Source: Rhodoplanes sp963840055 (GTDB lineage: Bacteria > Pseudomonadota > Alphaproteobacteria > Rhizobiales > Xanthobacteraceae). Taken from it: DNA of 64,000 nt. The position numbers were made by a program, and so were the translations under genes. Within the stretch, counting starts at the first letter, position 1, and each line of letters begins with the position of its first letter. Location: positions 1 through 64,000 of the forward strand of contig CAWIXM010000026.1 in assembly GCA_963840055.1 (NCBI GenBank), given 5' to 3'. Of the stretch, positions 57,896 to 64,000 are shown one piece after another. The notes beneath the pieces were generated by a model that worked only from the letters and a program-made list of their open reading frames with translations, was not told the origin of the DNA and made no database searches.

Positions 57896-59953
57896 TCACC
57901 GCAGCGCCGCCGCGATGTTGCCGCCGTCGACGGTGGTGACGTCGGCAGTGGTCTTGAGCTGTAGCGCCTGATGCAGGAAGGCCTGCGCGACATCCTTCGC
58001 CGTCACTTCACGCTGAAGCAGATTGCCGCTCATATACTCTTTTTCGGAAACACCGCGCGCCTTCGCGCGCCCCTTGATGAAATCATCGGTGAGCAGGCCC
58101 GAACGGATGCGATCGGCATTCACCGCATTGGCGCGGATACCGTCGGCGCCGTAATCGAGGGCATATTGGCGGACCAGGAACAAGGTCGCCGCCTTCGGCA
58201 AGCCGTAAGGCCCGAAGTTCGGCCCGGGGTTGATCGCCTGCTTCGATACGTTGAACAGCAGACAGCCGCCCGTGCCTTGCGCCAGCATGATCTTCACGGC
58301 GGCTTGGGCGACGCGCTGGTGCCCGTAGAAATTCAACTCGAAGCTTTGACGCAATAGCGCCTCGTCGACCTCGCCGATGCGCCCCTGCCAGGCCGCGCCC
58401 GCATTCGACACGGCGACATCAACGCCGCCGAACGCCTCGACCACGTTATCGAAGGCCGCACGCACGGAGCCGGCGTCCGTCACGTCGCATTTCACTGCGA
58501 GCGCCGCGCCGCCGATCCTGCGGGCCCGCTCTGCGGCGGCGGCTTCGTCGAAGTCGAGGAGCGCAACCTCCGCCCCCGCGCGCGCAAAGGCCTGCGCCGT
58601 CGCCGCCCCGATCGCGCCCCCTGCCCCAGTGATGACGGCCACTTGCCCCGCGAGCGGCGCCTCCGCGGCGGCGCCAAGTTTTGCCTGCTCCGGCGGCCAA
58701 TACTCCATGTCGAACATGTCGGCTTCCGAGATCGACTGGAAGCGTCCGATCGCTTCTGCGTCGGAGATCACCGCGGCTGACGCTTCGGCGAGGTCGGCGG
58801 CGATGATTGCGTCCTTCTTCGACCGACCAAGGCCGAACAGCCCAAGGCCGGGAACCAGCACGACACGCGGCAGCGGATCGAGCATCCGCTTTCCGCCACC
58901 GACGCGCGCGTTGTTGCGGGCGAAATAGTCGCGATAGCGCGCAACGAAGGTCTGCGCCGCCGCGCGCGCGTGTTCACGGAACGCCGCAAGTTCACCGGCC
59001 ACCGGCGGATCGAGCACGAGCGGCCAGTTCTTGGTGCGGATCGTATAGTCGGGGGTGACCACGCCGGCTTGCGAACAACGCTTTAGCTCCGCACCCCCGA
59101 CGAAATCGAGAATCGCGGGGCCGGTGCGAAAGTCGAGGATCGGGCGGTCGAATGCGCCTTCCGCGCTCTCGTCCTTCGCGCTGCAAGCGCCGCGGATGAT
59201 CGGCATCACCTTCACGACGTTGGCAAGTTTCTCCGGTAGGCGCGCGGCAACGATCGGCTTGCGCCCGCGCTGCAATCGCGCTTCGGCGGCCGACACCATC
59301 TCGATCATGCGTTCATAGGCCTCGCGCGCGGTATCGCCGAAGGTGAAGATTCCATGTTTGTCGAGGATCAGCCCTTGCACTTGCGGGCGTCGCTCGAACA
59401 CCTCGGCCGCCGCCTTGGCGAGTTCGAAGCCCGGCCGGGTATAGGGCACGAGATCGACGCGCTCGCCAAACACCTCGGCGGCGATCGAGCCGCCATCCGG
59501 CTGGTCGATGAGGCTCAGCACCGCATCCACATGCGTGTGATCGATGAATTTCGCCGGCAGGAACGCATGCAACAGCATCTCGACCGACGGGTTCGGACCC
59601 ATCGGGTCAATGAGATTCGCGCGTTGGATCTGCAGCAGGTCGCGGTCGGAGATCGTGGCGCGGGCGCGTAATGACCGCAGCGGCGCGAGGCGAACGGCGG
59701 CAAATCCCGATGGCTCGATGGCCGCCATGTCGAATCCCGAGCCCTTCACGCACAGCGCCTCGACTTCGGTCCCGACGAGATCAGTCAGGCGGGTTTTCAC
59801 CGAGGTGTTGCCGCCGCCGTGGCGCACGAGCTTCGGGTCTTGGCCGAGCAGCCTGGTCGTGTAAATGCGCAGCGCGATGTCGCGCAGGACGCCCTCGCCG
59901 GCATAGCGCGCGACGATCGCCTCGGCGTCGCGCTCGACATAGCGGCTATGCAT
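57896..59953 (-). CDS. Bifunctional rhamnulose-1-phosphate aldolase/alcohol dehydrogenase (685 aa)
   Basis: The N-terminal class II aldolase (~1-420) has KLVRHGGGNTSVKTRLTD, CVKGSGFDMAAIEP and the zinc ligands in FIDHTHVDAVLSL and LDKHGIFTFGD. The C-terminal SDR (~435-685) has the Rossmann motif ITGAGGAIGAATAQAFARAG, AVSNAGAA and YGLPKAAT (YxxxK). The fusion cleaves rhamnulose-1-phosphate or a related deoxy-sugar and oxidises the lactaldehyde. It starts the unit that continues to the LsrF-like gene. Length is typical of the fusion. Confidence 0.92.
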   Translation of the reverse strand: MHSRYVERDAEAIVARYAGEGVLRDIALRIYTTRLLGQDPKLVRHGGGNTSVKTRLTDLVGTEVEALCVKGSGFDMAAIEPSGFAAVRLAPLRSLRARATISDRDLLQIQRANLIDPMGPNPSVEMLLHAFLPAKFIDHTHVDAVLSLIDQPDGGSIAAEVFGERVDLVPYTRPGFELAKAAAEVFERRPQVQGLILDKHGIFTFGDTAREAYERMIEMVSAAEARLQRGRKPIVAARLPEKLANVVKVMPIIRGACSAKDESAEGAFDRPILDFRTGPAILDFVGGAELKRCSQAGVVTPDYTIRTKNWPLVLDPPVAGELAAFREHARAAAQTFVARYRDYFARNNARVGGGKRMLDPLPRVVLVPGLGLFGLGRSKKDAIIAADLAEASAAVISDAEAIGRFQSISEADMFDMEYWPPEQAKLGAAAEAPLAGQVAVITGAGGAIGAATAQAFARAGAEVALLDFDEAAAAERARRIGGAALAVKCDVTDAGSVRAAFDNVVEAFGGVDVAVSNAGAAWQGRIGEVDEALLRQSFELNFYGHQRVAQAAVKIMLAQGTGGCLLFNVSKQAINPGPNFGPYGLPKAATLFLVRQYALDYGADGIRANAVNADRIRSGLLTDDFIKGRAKARGVSEKEYMSGNLLQREVTAKDVAQAFLHQALQLKTTADVTTVDGGNIAAALR

Positions 59954-59985
59954 TGCGTCGCCGCGGTCCTTCCCGCGAAAGGTGC

Positions 59986-62900
59986 TCAGCCCTTGTCACC
60001 GCCCATGATGCGGCGTGCCCACCAGCCCGTGCGTCGTGACCCGACCGGCTCGGCCTGAGACGCCGTCTCGGCGGCTTCGACCTCCGGCGGTTCAACCGTA
60101 TGGTCAGCATTCTCGCCCGGCGCGGCTTCGACTCGCGCAGATTCGGCCGGCGCGGGAGCGTCATCTTCACCCGGCAAGGCAACCGCTTCGCGTACGGTCG
60201 AACGACGCCGCGGTGCGGCTCTCGCAGAAGCGGTCGGCTCTGACGTCACCGGCGCGCCCGACGGCGGGCTCTCCTCTGCGTGAAGAACAGGCGCAGGCTT
60301 GGGCTCATCGTCCGAGAGCGGAGCATGCTCTCCGCCGGCGAATATTCGCGGCAATTCCTCCTCAGGCCCCGCCTCATCTTGCGGAGAAGCTGCCTGTTGC
60401 TCCTCAAGGCCGGCGTCCTCGCTTGCAGACCGTTCGAACTCGACCGAGCGGCCTTCCAGATCGGCGCTCGCTTCGACGATCTCCGGCTCCAACGATTCCG
60501 CCGCCTCGTCGGCGATGGCGGACGGTGCGCCCTCATCTTCCGGCCGCCGATTCCGCCGCCCTCCGCGCCGGCCACGGCGCCGCCGCCGACGCTGATCGGC
60601 CGAGCCGCCTTCCCCGGCGGTCTCTTCCTCCCCGGCGTGCTGCTCGGGCGGACGCGGCGCAACGGGACCGCCCTCCTCGCCTTCGACGCCATCATGGTCC
60701 TCATGGGCGACCGCATGTTCGGCGACGGTTTCGCTGGTGAACGGGCCGGCCTCGCCTTGCTCCTCGCCACGTCGGCCGCGCCGCCGCCGCCGCCGGCGGC
60801 GATGCCCGCCGTTCTCGCCAACCCCAACACGCTCCTCTTCGGCCAGTTCATCCTTGGCGGAGACCTCCTCGCCCTCAAGGTCGGCTTCTTCCTCGGCCTC
60901 CACTTCTTCGGGCACGACGATCGGAACCAATGCCGCTGGCTGAGCGGCGAGCGCGCGCGCTTGCTCCAGACTATGGACCTGCTCGGCCTTCTCGATGACG
61001 AAGGGCTGCTGCCCGTTGGGCGCAGCATCGGTTTTGACGGTAACGGTGATGCGGAAACGCTGCTCAAGCTCGCGTAAATGCGCGCGTTTGTAGTTGAGCA
61101 TGTAGAGCGCGACTTCAGCGCCCGTCCGCACGACGATGTTGTGGGTGGCCCCGCGCAGCAGCGCTTCCTCGAGCATCCGCAAGCACTGCAATGCGACCGA
61201 GGCGACCGAGCGAACATGGCCGGTGCCGCCGCAATGCGGGCATTTCTCGGTCGAGCTCTCGAGCACGCTGGAGCGGATGCGCTGCCGCGACATCTCAAGC
61301 AGGCCGAAATGTGAAATCCGGCCGACCTGGATGCGCGCGCGATCGTTCTTGAGGCACTCTTTGAGCTTGCGCTCGACCGCGCGGTTGTTGCGCTTCTCAT
61401 CCATGTCGATAAAATCGATCACGATAAGTCCAGCGAGGTCGCGCAGGCGAAGCTGGCGGGCGATCTCCTCGGCCGCCTCTAGATTGGTTTTGAGCGCGGT
61501 GTCCTCGATGTGATGCTCGCGCGTGGCGCGGCCGGAATTGACGTCGATGGCGACCAGGGCCTCTGCCTGATTGAGCACGATGTAGCCGCCTGACCGCAGC
61601 TGGACGATCGGCGAGAACATCGCGTCGAGCTGGCTCTCGACGCCGTAGCGGATGAGCAGCGGCTGGTTATCCGCATAGAGCTTCACGTTTTTCGCATGGC
61701 TCGGCATGAGCATGCGCATGAAGTCCTTCGCTTCGCGATAGGCCGGCTCGCCGGCGACGATGACCTCGTCGATGTCCTTGTTGTAAAGGTCGCGGATCGC
61801 ACGCTTGACCACCGAACCTTCCTCATAGACGAGAGTCGGGGCGCTCGATTTCAGCGTGAGGTCGCGCACCTGCTCCCACATGCGCAGCAGATACTCGAAA
61901 TCGCGCTTGATCTCGGTCTTGGTGCGCATGGCGCCGGCTGTGCGCAAAATAACCCCCATTCCCTCCGGAACTTCGAGGTCCTGCGCGATCTCCTTGAGCC
62001 GGTTGCGATCTTGCGGGCTGGTGATCTTGCGGCTGATACCGCCTCCCCGAGCCGTATTCGGCATCAGCACCGAATAGCGGCCGGCAAGCGAAAGATATGT
62101 GGTGAGCGCCGCGCCTTTGGTTCCGCGTTCTTCCTTCACCACCTGCACCAGCATGATTTGCCGGCGCCTGATCACTTCCTGAATTTTGTATTGGCGGCGG
62201 GCGCGCGGCGCCCGCTCCTGAACTTCCTCGAGGGCGTCGGCCCCCCCTACGGATTCGACCGTGTCCTCAGTCGCGGAGACCTCGTCTTCTTCGTCGTCAC
62301 CTTCGTCGTCCTCGTCGTCCTCGTCGTCCTCGTCGTCCTCGTCGTCGTCCTCATCCTCGACCTTGTCTTCGGCCCCCTCGTCATCGTCTTCGTTGGCCTC
62401 TTCTTCCTGCCTGCCGTCGCCGGCTTGACCCACGTCATCGTCCTTTCCGTCCAGGACGGTCACGGGTGCGTCCGCAGAGCGATCACTCGCTTCCGCTTCA
62501 GCAGACGACTCTGGCAATGAACCGGCGAGGGCAAAATCGGCCGCACCGGCTGAGCCTTCGCCGGCCCCCGCCAACTCGTCAGCGGGCTTATCCGTATCGG
62601 TAATGTCCGCCGTCGCGGTGAAATCCAGGACTTCGCTAGCTCCTTCGGCGGGCTCCGACGGTTCTCCTGTGACCGGCGCCCTCGCCTCGATGGCGGCGTT
62701 GGGCTCGCCCGTCTCGCCTTCGCCCTCAGGCCGATCGGCATCGCGCGATGCGGGCTCCTTGACCTCCACCAGTGTCGATGATTCCACCCACTCTTCGGAT
62801 AACGCCGCCGGGGCATCGGGCCCCGGCTCTTCGACGGTGCTGGCACTTTCCGCCTCGGCCACCGGCTCACTGGCGACGCGGTGGTCCGACCCGCGAGACC

Positions 62901-63258
62901 GATTCGCCGGCGCCGCATGCGTCGAGCGGGCCGCGGCGCGGCGGTCGGCCTCCACCTCGGCTGCGCGATGGGCGCGCTCTTCCTCGTCGAGGAGCACCTG
63001 CCGATCGGCAACTGGAATTTGGTAGTAGTCGGGATGGATTTCGCTGAATGCTAGAAACCCGTGCCGATTGCCGCCGTAATCCACAAAGGCGGCCTGCAAC
63101 GACGGTTCGACCCGCGTGACCTTGGCAAGATAGATATTGCCTCGTAACTGGCGACGGCTCGCCAACTCGAAATCAAACTCCTCTACCCGATTGCCGCGCA
63201 GCACGACCACCCGCGTTTCCTCCGGGTGTGTCGCGTCGATAAGCATTTTATTAGCCAT
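59986..63258 (-). CDS. rne: Ribonuclease E (1,090 aa)
   Basis: Endoribonuclease and degradosome scaffold. The start MANKMLIDATHPEETRVVVL at 63258 is the alphaproteobacterial N-terminus. The S1 domain (RRQLRGNIYLAKVTRVEPSL) is interrupted by a long acidic, low-complexity insert (~100-380), typical of this group but extended here with runs of Asp/Glu. The catalytic core has LVAIDVNSGRATREHHIEDT, LAGLIVIDFIDMDEKRN and the zinc link EKCPHCGGTGHVRS. The C-terminal part is disordered, with two Arg-rich RNA-binding patches (RRRRRRRRGRRGE and RRRRRRGRRGGRRNRR). The frame is intact. Confidence 0.97.
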   Translation of the reverse strand: MANKMLIDATHPEETRVVVLRGNRVEEFDFELASRRQLRGNIYLAKVTRVEPSLQAAFVDYGGNRHGFLAFSEIHPDYYQIPVADRQVLLDEEERAHRAAEVEADRRAAARSTHAAPANRSRGSDHRVASEPVAEAESASTVEEPGPDAPAALSEEWVESSTLVEVKEPASRDADRPEGEGETGEPNAAIEARAPVTGEPSEPAEGASEVLDFTATADITDTDKPADELAGAGEGSAGAADFALAGSLPESSAEAEASDRSADAPVTVLDGKDDDVGQAGDGRQEEEANEDDDEGAEDKVEDEDDDEDDEDDEDDEDDEGDDEEDEVSATEDTVESVGGADALEEVQERAPRARRQYKIQEVIRRRQIMLVQVVKEERGTKGAALTTYLSLAGRYSVLMPNTARGGGISRKITSPQDRNRLKEIAQDLEVPEGMGVILRTAGAMRTKTEIKRDFEYLLRMWEQVRDLTLKSSAPTLVYEEGSVVKRAIRDLYNKDIDEVIVAGEPAYREAKDFMRMLMPSHAKNVKLYADNQPLLIRYGVESQLDAMFSPIVQLRSGGYIVLNQAEALVAIDVNSGRATREHHIEDTALKTNLEAAEEIARQLRLRDLAGLIVIDFIDMDEKRNNRAVERKLKECLKNDRARIQVGRISHFGLLEMSRQRIRSSVLESSTEKCPHCGGTGHVRSVASVALQCLRMLEEALLRGATHNIVVRTGAEVALYMLNYKRAHLRELEQRFRITVTVKTDAAPNGQQPFVIEKAEQVHSLEQARALAAQPAALVPIVVPEEVEAEEEADLEGEEVSAKDELAEEERVGVGENGGHRRRRRRRRGRRGEEQGEAGPFTSETVAEHAVAHEDHDGVEGEEGGPVAPRPPEQHAGEEETAGEGGSADQRRRRRRGRRGGRRNRRPEDEGAPSAIADEAAESLEPEIVEASADLEGRSVEFERSASEDAGLEEQQAASPQDEAGPEEELPRIFAGGEHAPLSDDEPKPAPVLHAEESPPSGAPVTSEPTASARAAPRRRSTVREAVALPGEDDAPAPAESARVEAAPGENADHTVEPPEVEAAETASQAEPVGSRRTGWWARRIMGGDKG
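62302..62353. repeat. 9-bp microsatellite in rne
   Basis: About five and a half copies of a TCGTCGTCC unit encode an Asp/Glu run inside the acidic insert of RNase E. Because the unit is a multiple of three, copy-number change would lengthen or shorten the acidic tract without breaking the frame. Confidence 0.85.
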
Positions 63259-64000
63259 GTTCGCTTCTCTGGGCGTCGCATTCGCCCTCCGCTGCTCGGC
63301 GTCTGCTGGACGACCGCAGGCGAAAGTGAAAAATGCGCGCCAAATTTGGGGGTTGAGCAAAAGCCCCGAAACGCGGAGCAGATGCCGGGCGAACGCGAGT
63401 CAGCCTGTGCTGGCGCTCTTCCATAGCGCCGAGCGGTTCGCTGTTCGTTCATGATTCCCGACATGAGCCTCAATTCCTGGGGTGTGACGGCCACGTTTTC
63501 CGCGCGGCCAGTAATGGTGTCTTCAGAGCTGGGGACATTTCGCGTGGACGCCCCGAGGAATCGCGCACATCCTCAATACTCCTCCTTGGGAGGCGCCAAG
63601 TCGATCTTTCCCTGCCTTCCCGCGAGTCGCTCCATGCGTACTCACTGTAACAGGGTCGTACGCCCACGATGGCCGGCTGCCTGACAGGCAGAACCGAAAC
63701 CTCTGAGAATCCACCAGCACTCCTTATTAAAGTGCGCGCCGGCCCGTTGGCAAGTCGCCGTCAACAGCAACCTTTGCTTGTGCACGGTTGTGTTATTCAC
63801 TGGCGCCGCCGGCCAGTTTGTCGGATCGTTGGTGCAACAGACCATTAAAAAGTCGACATTAACCACTTGAAATTACTCGATTGAGAGGGGCGTTTCCGAT
63901 GCGCGTCTAGACGGCGGGCCGCTATTCGACCGGCGCGCTCTGCCGTCGCTGATGACGGGCGAAGCCGAAATGGCCTAAGGTCTGGAACGGATACAAGGGG
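63259..64000. other. Region upstream of rne, no gene recognised
   Basis: About 740 bases with short open frames on both strands (for example 63183-63494 minus and 63451-63684 plus), none with a convincing ribosome binding site or family. It should contain the rne promoter and its regulatory leader, but I cannot define them. Confidence 0.45.

Noticed and set aside
63183..63866. Short frames upstream of rne as genes
   Set aside because: No start signals or family features, and conflicting frames on both strands.

Overview
The window looks like a GC-rich chromosome segment of an alphaproteobacterium of the order Hyphomicrobiales (Rhizobiales), probably close to the Bradyrhizobium/Xanthobacteraceae group. 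This rests on the blocks lon-clpX-clpP-tig and PaaI thioesterase-rplM-rpsI, on glnB-glnA, on an Omp25/31-type outer-membrane protein, and on a long RNase E with an acidic insert. All family assignments were made by reading the translated sequence; no search was run.

Layout. (1) 1-10.2 kb is accessory DNA beside tRNA-Val(UAC): a P4-type integrase, an AlpA-like HTH protein, remnants of a phage-type AAA ATPase and primase that have lost their middles, small unknown genes, and two insertion sequences (IS5-type and IS1380) that each split a gene. (2) 10.5-24.3 kb is core: a ~1,015-residue protein with four beta-barrel modules, lon, clpX, a stand-alone ClpX-type zinc finger just before clpP, tig, tRNA-Leu(UAG), an ethylene-receptor-like sensor kinase with its response regulator, and nnr. 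(3) 24.4-31.1 kb holds two tandem YadA-like trimeric autotransporter genes built from 42-bp repeats; both follow a poly-G leader and both carry a single-base frameshift. (4) 31.1-35.6 kb has a secreted protein, a glycosyltransferase-like protein, ppk2, and glnB-glnA behind a candidate sigma-54 promoter. (5) 35.6-45.5 kb has an IS30-split PD-(D/E)XK nuclease, a CMD-family gene and a ThDP-enzyme gene (both frameshifted), an alkaline phosphatase, an ABC transporter resembling zinc-regulated Zrg systems, and yjbQ. (6) 45.57-53.73 kb is a cassette bounded by two 313-bp direct copies of the rpsI 3' end. (7) 53.4-63.3 kb returns to core: rpsI-rplM-thioesterase, an enoyl-CoA hydratase operon, a sugar-aldolase pair, and rne.

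The most interesting object is the cassette. Removing an IS66 element (8-bp target duplication) and an IS21 element (4-bp duplication) leaves one continuous 918-codon gene: a TIR domain, an nSTAND1 NTPase and a C-terminal formylglycine-generating-enzyme/C-type-lectin fold. That is the architecture of an NLR-like anti-phage sensor. It is the only cargo, sits between rpsI repeats with no recombinase, and was broken twice by transposons. Its last 50 residues also resemble the variable region of diversity-generating retroelement targets.

All five insertion sequences lie inside genes, and excising them restores an open frame in every case. Besides the IS5-type element's likely programmed shift, five otherwise good genes have single-base frameshifts, so either real decay or indel errors in the assembly must be considered.
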